From Bacteroidota bacterium (lineage in GTDB: Bacteria > Bacteroidota > Bacteroidia > B-17B0 > Aurantibacillaceae): 64,000 nt of DNA. Every line of letters starts with the position of its first letter. The first letter of the stretch is position 1. Positions 53,211 through 64,000 of the stretch are shown one piece after another. The notes beneath the pieces were generated by a model. It saw only the letters and a list, made by a program, of their open reading frames with translations. It ran no database searches and was not told where the DNA came from. Where the stretch lies: positions 80,638 through 144,637 of the forward strand of contig PLYA01000036.1 of assembly GCA_003153315.1 (NCBI GenBank), written 5' to 3'. A program made the position numbers and the translations under genes.

Positions 53211-54215
53211 ATGAAACACATTCACAAAATTTGCGTATCACTTTTTATACTGATAAGTATAAGTGCAGCCTATTCGCAAACCCCAATCCCTGATTCATTG
53301 GGCTTGCTTGGAGATAATCTAAACCTCTATGGCGTTCTTTATCTCTTTAAAGAATCAAACTCTGTGCAGGATTTCGAACAAAGGTTGAATACCCCTGATA
53401 ATAAGGTCAATAACCTTGATTTAAACCACGATGGACAAATAGATTACATACAGCTAATTGATTATGGTAAAAATGGCTTACATTCCCTTGTATTAAGAGA
53501 CCCAATCAGTGCCACAGAATCTCAGGACATAGCTGTTGTTGAAATAGAACAACGGGGTAATGGGGTAGCCCACATTCAAATAGTTGGAGATGAAGCCTTA
53601 TATGGAAAAAATTATATCATAGAGCCGCAAGACCAGCAGCAGCAACAGGTACAACCCCCTTCTCCTATTAATAATTATAACCCTAATCCGCCTATCCTAT
53701 ATAATGTTTGGGGATGGCCCTGCATACAATTTATGTATGCTCCAAATTATGTGTATTGGGCATCACCATGGTATTGGGGTTATTACCCCGGCTGGTGGAG
53801 TCCTTGGAGACCTTTTGGTTTTCATGCATATTGGTATAATATGTATGGTTACAGGGGTTATCAACGTCGTGTTTACTATAACCACATGGCAGGTGCTTAT
53901 AATATTTATTATGGACATAGAATGATGTCGCCAATGGTTCATACATATATTGGAAACCATACTTATTATGGTCCAAGATTTGAAGCTGCCGGTGGAAGAA
54001 GAGAGATTGCTCCAAATAATACGCCACATAATATAATTAATAACGAGCCACGGAGAGGATTTAACGGTGGTAGACAGGAAAGCAATAATGGCGGCAGACA
54101 GAATAATTTTAATAACAACCAACCAAGACAACAATCCGCCCCTCGTCAACAACAAACCCCACACAACGTAGGCGGTGGCGGACACATGGGGGGAGGAGGG
54201 GGCAGAAGAAGATAG
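53211..54215 (+). CDS. Exported protein with EF-hand-like loop and aromatic/Gln-rich tail
   Basis: A 334-residue protein. ATG 53211 gives the signal MKHIHKICVSLFILISISAAYSQ; earlier in-frame codons lack a good start. Residues about 60-80 contain DLNHDGQIDYIQL, a calcium-loop DxNxDGxID pattern. A Gln/Pro linker (QDQQQQQVQPP) precedes a Trp/Tyr-rich stretch (WGWPCIQFMYAPNYVYWASPWYWGYYPGWWSPW) and a Asn/Arg/Gly-rich low-complexity tail (GGRQNNFNNNQPRQQS). No domain beyond the loop could be named; the aromatic segment may be a carbohydrate- or surface-binding region. Divergent from the TonB receptor and preceded by a GGCACA-TTTT motif at 53183. Confidence 0.7.
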   Translation: MKHIHKICVSLFILISISAAYSQTPIPDSLGLLGDNLNLYGVLYLFKESNSVQDFEQRLNTPDNKVNNLDLNHDGQIDYIQLIDYGKNGLHSLVLRDPISATESQDIAVVEIEQRGNGVAHIQIVGDEALYGKNYIIEPQDQQQQQVQPPSPINNYNPNPPILYNVWGWPCIQFMYAPNYVYWASPWYWGYYPGWWSPWRPFGFHAYWYNMYGYRGYQRRVYYNHMAGAYNIYYGHRMMSPMVHTYIGNHTYYGPRFEAAGGRREIAPNNTPHNIINNEPRRGFNGGRQESNNGGRQNNFNNNQPRQQSAPRQQQTPHNVGGGGHMGGGGGRRR

Positions 54216-54236
54216 CTTTACCTTCCGAAAGGTTAA

Positions 54237-56225
<1,989 letters not shown>

Positions 56226-56331
56226 TTAAACGAATTTAGCCCTATTAATTGCTAACAATTCGGACGCCAAAATTGTTTGTATTTTGCACAAAAAAAAAGT
56301 GGAAAATAATTTGCTACTTTGAACTTTTATT

Positions 56332-57063
56332 TTGAATAAAATTAAACGAAATATCCCGAATGCCATTACCTGTGGAAATTTGCTTTGCGGATGCCTTGCT
56401 ATTATAAAAGCTTGTGAAGGCAATCTGGTTTGGGCAGCTTATTTAGTTGGCATTGCAGCTATATTAGATTTTTTTGACGGATTTACAGCAAGGTTGCTAA
56501 AAGTAAGCTCACCCATAGGTAAAGATTTAGACAGCCTTGCTGATATGGTAACATTTGGTGTGGTGCCTGGCTTTGTGATGTTTAAGCTATTGCTAATTTC
56601 TACATTATTTATGAATAATACTCCCGGTTGGAATTATACACCTTATTTGGCATTTATAATTCCAATATTTTCTTGCATAAGATTAGCTAAATTTAATAAT
56701 GATGTGCGCCAAACAGAATCTTTTATTGGGGTAAATACCCCTGCAAATTCTATTTTAATATGTTCGTTACCATTAATTATTGGTATAGATTACCAAAGCC
56801 CTTCTGCTTTATTTATATTAAATCCTTATTTGCTTGTAGCTATAACAATAATTATGTCGGCACTACTTGTTTCTGAAATACGCATATTCTCTTTTAAATT
56901 TAAATCCTTTAGTTGGAAAGGAAATGAAATACGTTTTGTGTTCTTGCTTCTATCATTACTATTATTGATAACGCTTCAATTTGTGGGTATTCCACTGGTT
57001 ATTGTTCTGTATATAATAATGAGTGTAATAAATAATTTTCTAACAAAAAGTAAAGCAGGTTAG
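56332..57063 (+). CDS. pssA: CDP-diacylglycerol-serine O-phosphatidyltransferase
   Basis: A 243-residue integral membrane enzyme that makes phosphatidylserine for phosphatidylethanolamine. The CDP-alcohol phosphotransferase motif D-x2-D-G-x2-A-R-x8-G-x3-D-x3-D is complete in LDFFDGFTARLLKV and SSPIGKDLDSLADM. Six to seven membrane segments are visible. The start is TTG (MNKIKRNIPNAITCGN is the usual N-terminus of the family and no ATG lies near it). Between gyrB (divergent) and purS (46 bases downstream); its neighbours belong to other pathways. Confidence 0.93.
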   Translation: MNKIKRNIPNAITCGNLLCGCLAIIKACEGNLVWAAYLVGIAAILDFFDGFTARLLKVSSPIGKDLDSLADMVTFGVVPGFVMFKLLLISTLFMNNTPGWNYTPYLAFIIPIFSCIRLAKFNNDVRQTESFIGVNTPANSILICSLPLIIGIDYQSPSALFILNPYLLVAITIIMSALLVSEIRIFSFKFKSFSWKGNEIRFVFLLLSLLLLITLQFVGIPLVIVLYIIMSVINNFLTKSKAG

Positions 57064-57108
57064 TCCAAACAAGCATAATCAGTATATTCGCACCTTAATT
57101 TTATTCTC

Positions 57109-57363
57109 ATGAAGTTTATAGCCGAAATTGATGTTATGCCACTTAAAGCATTATTAGATCCTCAGGGCAAAGCCGTTACAGGTAGTATGAAAAACCTTAA
57201 CTTGCCCGAAATTAATAATGTGCGTATTGGCAAACATATCTCTTTGGAAATTGATGCCACAACTAAAGATGCTGCAAAAACTAAAGTAGACGAGGCTTGC
57301 AAAAAATTACTTTGCAACCAAATTATGGAGTTTTATGAATTTGAGCTTCACGAAGCAAAATAA
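57109..57363 (+). CDS. purS: Phosphoribosylformylglycinamidine synthase subunit PurS
   Basis: An 84-residue protein of the PurS family that bridges PurQ and PurL in the purine pathway. MKFIAEIDVMPLKALLDPQGKAVTGSMKNLNLPEINNVRIGKHISLEI and DEACKKLLCNQIMEFYEFEL match the family exactly in layout. PurQ and PurL are not in the window. It sits between pssA and metK, each with its own spacing, and the near-consensus -7 box TATATTCG lies about 25 bases upstream. Confidence 0.93.
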   Translation: MKFIAEIDVMPLKALLDPQGKAVTGSMKNLNLPEINNVRIGKHISLEIDATTKDAAKTKVDEACKKLLCNQIMEFYEFELHEAK

Positions 57364-57426
57364 TTTACACATATTTGCATCCTTATTTTTAATTCAATAA
57401 TTAACTAAATCAACAAATAATACAGT

Positions 57427-58680
57427 ATGGGATATTTATTTACCTCTGAGTCCGTAAGCGAAGGGCACCCTGATAAAGTAGCCGACCAAATATCAGACGC
57501 ATTAATTGATAATTTCTTAGCATTTGACCCGCAAAGTAAAGTGGCTTGTGAAACGCTGGTAACAACCGGACAAGTTATACTTGCCGGCGAAGTAAAATCT
57601 AAGGCTTATTTAGATGTGCAGGAAATTGCACGCGAAGTGATTCGTAAAATAGGATACACAAAATCTGAATACATGTTTGAGGCAAACTCTTGTGGTATCT
57701 TATCTGCTATACATGAGCAATCAGCCGACATTAATCAAGGTGTAGATAGAAAGACAAAAGAAGAACAAGGTGCCGGCGACCAGGGCATGATGTTTGGTTA
57801 TGCAACTAACGAAACCGCTAATTACATGCCATTGGCTTTAGATTTAGCACATGCTATTTTGTTAGAATTAGCCGCTTTGCGCAGAGAAGATAAACAAATT
57901 AAATACCTGCGTCCTGATGCTAAATCTCAGGTTACTTTAGAGTATGACGATAACAACAAGCCTGTGCGGATTGATGCTATTGTTGTTTCTACACAGCATG
58001 ATGATTTTGACAAGGAAGACAAAATGTTGGCAAAGATTAAAAAGGATATCGTTGATATTTTAATCCCTCGCGTTAAAAAGAACTATCCTAAATACGCTCA
58101 CCTATTCAACAACAAAATCGCTTATCACATTAACCCAACCGGTAAGTTTGTAATAGGTGGTCCGCATGGCGATACCGGTTTAACGGGTCGTAAAATTATT
58201 GTAGATACCTACGGCGGAAAAGGTGCACATGGCGGCGGGGCTTTCTCGGGTAAAGACCCAAGCAAAGTTGACAGAAGTGCTGCTTATGCAACTCGCCACA
58301 TTGCTAAAAATTTAGTAGCTGCGGGTTTATGCGATGAGGTTTTAGTGCAGGTATCTTACGCTATTGGTGTAGCAAAACCAATGGGTATTTTTATTGATAC
58401 TTATGGAACTTCTAAAGTAAAAATGACTGATGGTGAAATTGCTAAAATTGTAGAAAGCGTTTTTGATATGCGTCCTTACTTTATAGAACAACGTTTTAAA
58501 TTACGTAACCCCATGTATAGCGAAACAGCTGCATATGGACACATGGGGCGTAAGAACGAAACCGTTACTAAAACATTTAAGTCTCCGGATGGGAAAACAA
58601 AAACCATGAAAGTAGAATTGTTTACTTGGGAGAAACTTGACTATGTTGCTAAAGTAAAAGCAGCCTTTAAGTTAAAGTAA
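57427..58680 (+). CDS. metK: S-adenosylmethionine synthetase
   Basis: A 417-residue cytoplasmic enzyme that makes S-adenosylmethionine from methionine and ATP. Signatures are [79 protein letters not shown] and the C-terminal half [10 protein letters not shown]. Length is a little above the usual 380-400 residues, with extra charged residues around FDKEDKML. No SAM riboswitch was seen in the 63-bp leader. Array F and an otherwise empty 597-bp gap follow. Confidence 0.97.
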   Translation: MGYLFTSESVSEGHPDKVADQISDALIDNFLAFDPQSKVACETLVTTGQVILAGEVKSKAYLDVQEIAREVIRKIGYTKSEYMFEANSCGILSAIHEQSADINQGVDRKTKEEQGAGDQGMMFGYATNETANYMPLALDLAHAILLELAALRREDKQIKYLRPDAKSQVTLEYDDNNKPVRIDAIVVSTQHDDFDKEDKMLAKIKKDIVDILIPRVKKNYPKYAHLFNNKIAYHINPTGKFVIGGPHGDTGLTGRKIIVDTYGGKGAHGGGAFSGKDPSKVDRSAAYATRHIAKNLVAAGLCDEVLVQVSYAIGVAKPMGIFIDTYGTSKVKMTDGEIAKIVESVFDMRPYFIEQRFKLRNPMYSETAAYGHMGRKNETVTKTFKSPDGKTKTMKVELFTWEKLDYVAKVKAAFKLK

Positions 58681-58829
58681 GTCCTTATAATTAAATTTAG
58701 TGCTTTTCTTAAACTAACTATTTTTTTGTTTATTAATAAGCAAAGGAATGTTCAGTTAGTGTGAGAAACAGTTTATTACTGGTTTAACAATGTGGTCAAT
58801 TAGGTAGTTTCTTAGGTGAAAAATCGCCG

Positions 58830-59102
58830 AATAGCTATGTCAACCCATTTGATTGCTATATTAGTCGATTGGATAACAATCAAACCCACTTTGATAACCA
58901 TTTAATTCATTTTGATAATAGTCTATTCAGATTGAATAACTATCTAATTCCTTGCGACGACTAACTAACTCGATTGGATAACCATCTAGCCTATTTCGAT
59001 AATTATCCAACCCAATTGGATAGCCATTTAATCCGATTGCATAACCATCCAACTCGTTGCGATAGTTATTAAACCTATTACGACAACAATCTAATCCATT
59101 GG
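58830..59102 (+). repeat. Array F: degenerate 21-bp tandem repeat
   Basis: Thirteen units (58830, 58851 ... 59082) in 21-bp register, with a partial unit at 59103. Core GATAACYATCTAAYCC, often followed by RATTG. Short direct similarity at the edges: TAGTTTCTTAGGTG (58806-58819) before and TAGTTTTTAGGTG (59105-59117) after. Stops occur in all frames. The flanks (58681-58829, 59103-59277) hold nothing recognisable except an AT-rich leader before the gene at 59278. Confidence 0.92.
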
Positions 59103-59277
59103 CATAGTTTTTAGGTGGTTTTTAAGATGTTTGTTCTTAAAAGTATTCTTAGCTTATATAATAAATAGGGTACATGCAATCTCCCCCGTTTTTAAAGGAT
59201 TCGCCTCTTTTTTACCAAATTTAACACTTTTTATTATTAAATATTGTATTATTGCTGCCCATCAAAAAAAACAAAAA

Positions 59278-62200
59278 ATGAATAAAAAATTCCATTTCAG
59301 TATTAAGGCACTTATTTGTCTTTGTGCGTTTGCGTTTGCAAGTATTTCAAACGCCCAAATAACCAATTACACACCAACTATTTCGCCAGCTTCCATTTGT
59401 GGAAGTGGCACAGCAACGGTAACCCTGTCTTCATCTCAAGTGGGTGTTACTTATGGGCTGGTAGCAACTTCTAACACTACTGCTATTGTAGGCAGTGCAG
59501 TTAGCGGCACAGGAAGCCCTATTACCTTCCCTATTCCCACCATTACCGTTACCACTTCGTATGCTGTGGTAGGTATTATTGTAGGAACGGCTACTACGGT
59601 AATGAACCCTTTGGCTACTGTTGTAGTAAACCCTTTGCCGGTGGTTAGTATTGCACCAACTGCAACTGCTGTTTGTAGCGGACAGCCGGATGACTTAACT
59701 GCATCGGGTGCCCTAAATTATACCTGGATGCCGGGTGGAGCGACTACAACAAGTGTTGCTGTAACCCCCACAGTGGGTACAACCTATAGCGTAACCGGTG
59801 TAGATGCTAATGGATGTTCGGCAACTGCTACCCAATCTATAGCAGTAAATGCATTACCTACTATATCTATAGCCGGTGGCCCCGGTTTTGGAGGTGTTTG
59901 CCCTGGTACAGTTGAAACATATACTGCATCCGGAGCTTCTACTTATACCTGGAGCGCAAGTGCAGGAAGTGTTAATACAACGACAGTTTCTGTTGTAAGC
60001 CCAAGCGCAACTACAATTTATTCTGTTACAGGTACTAATGCAAACGGTTGTTCGGCTTCTGCCTCAAAAACATTAACTATAAACGCAAGTTCAACTGTAA
60101 CCATAAACGGGCCAGCATTTATATGTAATGGTTCTGCAACTACATTATCTGCTACTGTAACAGGTGGTGGTGGTGCTACTTCTTACACTTGGAGTACCGG
60201 ATCTAACGCGGCATCTATTTCTGTGAGTCCAACCGTAACAACTACTTATTCATTAAGCGCTACTAAAGGTTTTGGCTCTTGCCCAGGTTCAGCTACATTT
60301 ACTTTAAACGTAACACTTAACCCTCCTCCAACAGTAACCATAAGTGGTTCAACCGTTACTTGTAGCGGAACTTCTGATTTATTAACTGCCAATGGAGCTA
60401 CTACTTACACCTGGAGTGCTAATGCAGGCGGAGCAACTACAGCTACCGTTGCTCTTACTCCTACGGTTAATACTACTTATACCGTAACCGGTACTGATGC
60501 CAGTGGTTGTACAAATACATCTACTTTAAACGTAACCGTTAATGCTTTACCAGCTGTAACAGCTAATAACACATCTATATGTTCGGGCAATACAGCAACA
60601 TTGACTGCTGCTGGCGCAAACACATATTCTTGGAGCACAGGTGCTACAACTAATACTATTTCCGTATCACCAACGATAACTACTACTTATTCTGTAATTG
60701 GTACCAATTCGGTAACAGGTTGTTCTAAACAGGCTGTAGCAACGGTTACGGTTAATGCTTTACCAACACTAACTGTTACACCACAAACAATATGTCCTAC
60801 GGCAACAGCTACTTTAACCGCTAACCCAACTACATTAGTATCTTATACCTGGAGCCCGGGATTAAGCGGTACTTTTGGTTCAACGGTAACTGGTAGCCCA
60901 ACAGTAACTACAACCTATACGGTTTCGGCAACTAATACCAACGGTTGCATAGGTAGTACAACTGCACAAATAGTTGTGGTTAATAACCTTACTGTAACAG
61001 CTACTCCGTCAAGTTCGGTTACTTGTGCAGGAAGCTCGGTTACTTTAACAGGATTAGGAGCAAGTTCTTACTCTTGGGCATCAAGCGGAGGAAGTATGAG
61101 TGGTGGTACTGGAACAACGGTAACAGTCACTCCTGCTAGCCCCTCAACAACTTATACTGTTAATGGTTCTTCAGGAACATGTACTGCAACACCTTATGTA
61201 TTAACCGTAAACGTTAATGCTTTACCAACTCTTTCTGTAACTGCTGCGCCAAGTAATACGGTTTGTACAGGCTCTAACGTAACTTTAACCGGAAGCGGTG
61301 CAAGCACTTATACCTGGACAGGCGGTATAACAAACGGAACTGCATTTACAGCTACGGCATCTGCTAATTATACGGTTACAGGTACCGATGCAAACGGTTG
61401 CAAAAACACAGCTATAGAATCTGTAACTACTAATGTATTACCTACCATTACTATTACTTCTACAGCAGGTGGCGGTGGAATTTGCCCGGGTGCATCAGCA
61501 ACTTTAACTGCATCAGGAGCTACTACATATACTTGGGCTAATACTGCATCAACCAATACTTTTATTGTTGTTAGTCCTACTGTAACAACGCAATATACAG
61601 TAACTGGTACTGATGCAAATGGATGTTCAAACATCAAAACAAGAAATCTAACTATAAAACCTGTTCCAACAGCAACGGTTAGCGCACCTGCATCAATTTG
61701 TATAGGGCAAACAGCCACATTAACGGCTGTTGCAACTAATACAGTACCCGTAGGTTCTTATTCTTGGACTACCGGATCTACCACGGCTAGTACTACGGGT
61801 TCTCCAACAATTACAACAACTTATACAGTTCTTATAGCTGGTACGGGTGGTGGTGCTTGTACAGATACGGTGAGAACTACCATTACAGTTAATTCATTAC
61901 CTATTATAACAGCATCTGCTTCACCAAGTAATACAGTTTGTAGCGGCTCTAATGTTATATTAACCGGTGGTGGGGCAAGCACTTATACTTGGACTGGCGG
62001 TGTAACAAACGGAACAGCCTTTACAACAACCGTTAGTACAACATACACGGTTACCGGAACCGACGCTAATGGTTGTAGCAATACGACAACTCAGGCAATT
62101 ACAGTTAACTCTTTACCCGTTGTAACTATTGACGGCTCAGTTAGTGGCTCTGCTACGGTTTGCGCAGGTACCGTTGGAACAGCTACTGCAGGTGGAGCAG

Positions 62201-63507
62201 TTACTTATACTTGGACTCCCGGAAATGTTCATACTACTACTATATCAGGGCCTATAAATTCTTCTGTAACTTTTACTTTAACAGGTACAGATGTTAATGG
62301 TTGTAAAAATACAGCTACAGAAGCTATAACCGCTAACCCAAAACCAACTTTAACGGTTACCCCTCAAACAATATGCTCTGCTGCTACTGCAACATTGATA
62401 GCTAATCCAACTACTCTAACATCTTATACATGGAGTGCGGGTTTAAGCAGTACAAGTGGTTTTTCTGTAACCGGAAGCCCAACGGTAACTACAACCTATA
62501 CGGTTTCAGCAACTAATGCTAACGGTTGTATAGGTACTCATACAACTTCTATTATTGTGGTGACAAGCCTTACAGTTACCGCAGTTTCTTCAAACACAGC
62601 AGTTTGTGGTGCTGGTAATTTGATTTCTTTAACAGGATTAGGGGCAAGTTCTTATACATGGTCTTCAAGCGATGGAAGTGTTAACGGAATGACGGGTTCA
62701 AACATTAATGCTATTCCTGTTGGGCCATCAACCACATATACAGTTAATGGTTCGTCTGGTGCATGTACTGCCCCCGCATATACCTTAGGTGTTGTTGTTA
62801 ATACACTGCCTGTGGTTACTGCTTCAGCAACTCCAAGTAATACAATTTGTATTGGCTCAAGTGTAACTTTAAATGGTGGCGGAGCAGTTACTTATATATG
62901 GACTGGTGGCATAACAAACGGAGCAGCATTCTCTCCAACGGTTACCGCAACTTATACTGTTACGGGTACCGATATAAATAACTGTACTAATAATAACAGT
63001 ATATCGGTTAACGTAAATTCTTTACCTATAGTAACAGCTTCAGCAACTCCAAGCAATACAGTTTGTAGCGGTTCAAGCGTAACTTTAAATGGTGGCGGGG
63101 CAAATACTTATGTTTGGACTGGTGGCGTAACAAATGGAACCGCATTTTCTCCAACTGTTACTGCAACATACTCGGTTACGGGAACAGATATAAATAACTG
63201 TACAAATACAAGTAGCATACAGGTAATAGTGAATAACTGTTCTACCGGAATAAATAATGTAAGCAACTCCACTTTGGTAAGTGTTTATCCTAATCCAACT
63301 AACGGAGTATTGTTTATAAGATTAGATAATGTAGAAAACACAAGCGTTGAGGTTTATAACACATTGGGGCAGTTGGTTTTCTCTAAACCAGTGCAATCAA
63401 CTACTGAAAGTATAAACCTTGAGAACTTAAACCAGGGAGTTTATACAGTATTTATTAAACAAAACAATGTATATATACATCACAGCAATATTATCTTAAA
63501 CAAATAG
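59278..63507 (+). CDS. Giant Ig-repeat surface protein with type A T9SS tail
   Basis: A 1409-residue protein; ATG 59278 gives the signal MNKKFHFSIKALICLCAFAFASISNAQ, whereas an upstream in-frame ATG (59131) would bury it. Nearly the whole chain is about 14-15 Ig-like modules of 75-90 residues, each with a Cys early (VCSGS/CSGT), a YTWS motif and a TYTVTGTDANGC end. The two last modules are near-duplicates at DNA level. The C-terminus is a type A sorting domain (VSVYPNPTNGVLFIRLD, VYNTLGQLVFSK, NLNQGVYTVFI). Surface-exposed adhesin-like protein of unknown ligand. Array F precedes it. Confidence 0.88.
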   Translation: MNKKFHFSIKALICLCAFAFASISNAQITNYTPTISPASICGSGTATVTLSSSQVGVTYGLVATSNTTAIVGSAVSGTGSPITFPIPTITVTTSYAVVGIIVGTATTVMNPLATVVVNPLPVVSIAPTATAVCSGQPDDLTASGALNYTWMPGGATTTSVAVTPTVGTTYSVTGVDANGCSATATQSIAVNALPTISIAGGPGFGGVCPGTVETYTASGASTYTWSASAGSVNTTTVSVVSPSATTIYSVTGTNANGCSASASKTLTINASSTVTINGPAFICNGSATTLSATVTGGGGATSYTWSTGSNAASISVSPTVTTTYSLSATKGFGSCPGSATFTLNVTLNPPPTVTISGSTVTCSGTSDLLTANGATTYTWSANAGGATTATVALTPTVNTTYTVTGTDASGCTNTSTLNVTVNALPAVTANNTSICSGNTATLTAAGANTYSWSTGATTNTISVSPTITTTYSVIGTNSVTGCSKQAVATVTVNALPTLTVTPQTICPTATATLTANPTTLVSYTWSPGLSGTFGSTVTGSPTVTTTYTVSATNTNGCIGSTTAQIVVVNNLTVTATPSSSVTCAGSSVTLTGLGASSYSWASSGGSMSGGTGTTVTVTPASPSTTYTVNGSSGTCTATPYVLTVNVNALPTLSVTAAPSNTVCTGSNVTLTGSGASTYTWTGGITNGTAFTATASANYTVTGTDANGCKNTAIESVTTNVLPTITITSTAGGGGICPGASATLTASGATTYTWANTASTNTFIVVSPTVTTQYTVTGTDANGCSNIKTRNLTIKPVPTATVSAPASICIGQTATLTAVATNTVPVGSYSWTTGSTTASTTGSPTITTTYTVLIAGTGGGACTDTVRTTITVNSLPIITASASPSNTVCSGSNVILTGGGASTYTWTGGVTNGTAFTTTVSTTYTVTGTDANGCSNTTTQAITVNSLPVVTIDGSVSGSATVCAGTVGTATAGGAVTYTWTPGNVHTTTISGPINSSVTFTLTGTDVNGCKNTATEAITANPKPTLTVTPQTICSAATATLIANPTTLTSYTWSAGLSSTSGFSVTGSPTVTTTYTVSATNANGCIGTHTTSIIVVTSLTVTAVSSNTAVCGAGNLISLTGLGASSYTWSSSDGSVNGMTGSNINAIPVGPSTTYTVNGSSGACTAPAYTLGVVVNTLPVVTASATPSNTICIGSSVTLNGGGAVTYIWTGGITNGAAFSPTVTATYTVTGTDINNCTNNNSISVNVNSLPIVTASATPSNTVCSGSSVTLNGGGANTYVWTGGVTNGTAFSPTVTATYSVTGTDINNCTNTSSIQVIVNNCSTGINNVSNSTLVSVYPNPTNGVLFIRLDNVENTSVEVYNTLGQLVFSKPVQSTTESINLENLNQGVYTVFIKQNNVYIHHSNIILNK

Positions 63508-63532
63508 AGATAATCAGATTAATGACAAAAAG

Positions 63533-63557
63533 AGCCATCTCGAAAGGATGGCTTTTT
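63533..63557 (+). terminator. Rho-independent terminator
   Basis: Stem GCCATC-TCGAAAG-GATGGC followed by TTTTTTT, 26 bases after the stop of the preceding gene and just before the nth promoter. Confidence 0.85.
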
Positions 63558-63562
63558 TTATT

Positions 63563-63570
63563 TAGATTTG
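63563..63570 (+). promoter_or_regulatory. -7 box TAGATTTG, near-leaderless
   Basis: TANNTTTG box 6 bases before the nth ATG at 63577, immediately after the terminator. Confidence 0.5.
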
Positions 63571-63576
63571 TTTCTC

Positions 63577-64000
63577 ATGACCAAGCAAGAACGTTACGAT
63601 AAAATATTAAATTACTTTCAGAAGCACGATTTACCTGCTGAAACAGAATTGCATTATAAAAACCCGTTTCAATTACTGGTAGCGGTTATACTATCTGCCC
63701 AATGCACCGATAAACGGGTAAATTTAATTACACCTAAGTTATTTGCAGATTACCCCACACCCGAAGCCATAGCTGCTTCTACTCCAGAAACTATTTTTAC
63801 GTATATACGTAGCATTAGTTACCCCAATAATAAAGCCAAACACCTGGTGGGTATGGCACAAATGCTGGTAAAAGATTTTAAAGGGGTTATTCCGAATACG
63901 ATTGAACAGCTTATAAAGCTACCCGGTGTGGGCAGAAAAACAGCTAATGTAATAGCGTCTGTTGTGTATGATAAACCCACTATGGCGGTTGATACACATG
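63577..64000 (+). CDS. nth: Endonuclease III, partial (window ends inside)
   Basis: The first 141 codons of a helix-hairpin-helix DNA glycosylase. Translation gives MTKQERYDKILNYFQKH, FQLLVAVILSAQCTDKRVN, SYPNNKAKHLVGMAQML and LPGVGRKTANVIASV followed by VDTH: the HhH motif with the catalytic Lys (GRKTAN) is complete and the start of the VDTHV segment with the catalytic Asp is present. The iron-sulfur Cys cluster would lie outside the window. It excises oxidised pyrimidines. Promoter and terminator elements lie just upstream. Confidence 0.95.
   Translation, partial: MTKQERYDKILNYFQKHDLPAETELHYKNPFQLLVAVILSAQCTDKRVNLITPKLFADYPTPEAIAASTPETIFTYIRSISYPNNKAKHLVGMAQMLVKDFKGVIPNTIEQLIKLPGVGRKTANVIASVVYDKPTMAVDTH

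Noticed and set aside
57364-57426. A SAM riboswitch before metK
   Set aside because: The leader is only 63 bp, AT-rich and has no P1-P4-like pairing.

Overview
The window looks like a chromosomal segment of an AT-rich member of the Bacteroidota. The evidence is: secreted proteins ending in type IX secretion (T9SS) sorting domains of both type A (five-strand Por tail) and type B (CHU_C, motif SPNGD); SprB repeats; a RemB/Wzi-like beta-barrel pair; -7 promoter boxes of the Bacteroidota form TANNTTTG; and almost no Shine-Dalgarno sequences. No rRNA, tRNA, CRISPR array or phage was recognised. The window opens inside a GDP-L-fucose synthase gene and closes inside endonuclease III.

Layout. 1-8 kb is a surface-polysaccharide cluster: GDP-fucose synthase, two related outer-membrane barrels on either side of a WecA/TagO-type lipid-carrier transferase, an MsbA-type ABC exporter and a beta-helix lipoprotein. 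8-22.9 kb mixes secreted proteins with housekeeping genes (cyclophilin, superoxide dismutase, SprT-like, asnS, glmS, a giant MORN-type protein, trhO, gamma-carbonic anhydrase, YqeY). 22.9-32.2 kb holds a 1589-residue SprB-repeat adhesin, a DUF2079 membrane protein, an amidase, a CYTH protein and an OmpA-like protein. 32.3-38.7 kb is the most accessory part: a PLD-like protein, repeats and orphan genes, with clpS, gpsA and an exonuclease inside it. 38.8-64 kb returns to core functions (PIF1-like helicase, lipB, comM-like ATPase, TPR protein, oligoendopeptidase, gyrB, pssA, purS, metK, nth), interspersed with an NHL-repeat T9SS protein, an iron-type TonB receptor under a palindromic operator, and a 1410-residue Ig-repeat T9SS protein.

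Main discovery. Six intergenic stretches (A 8040, B 20464, C 33264, D 36608, E 48614, F 58830) are degenerate tandem arrays with exactly the same 21-bp period but six unrelated consensus sequences. Most units contain a short dyad. Every gap longer than 300 bp in the window contains one, and no shorter gap does. Twenty-one bp is two helical turns and also seven codons, and three arrays happen to be open as heptad-repeat peptides, but the other three are not. Two arrays lie directly upstream of orphan genes (8595 and 36958) that lack signal peptides and share a similar A-rich leader. This looks like a genome-wide family of phased repeats whose sequence differs from locus to locus while the spacing is fixed. 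Function is unknown.

Other points of note: nested concentric palindromes in front of the TonB receptor; a decayed purT tail; several genes whose -7 box sits 4-6 nt from the start codon (apparently leaderless); a non-ATG start for the second barrel; and a stand-alone type B sorting domain.
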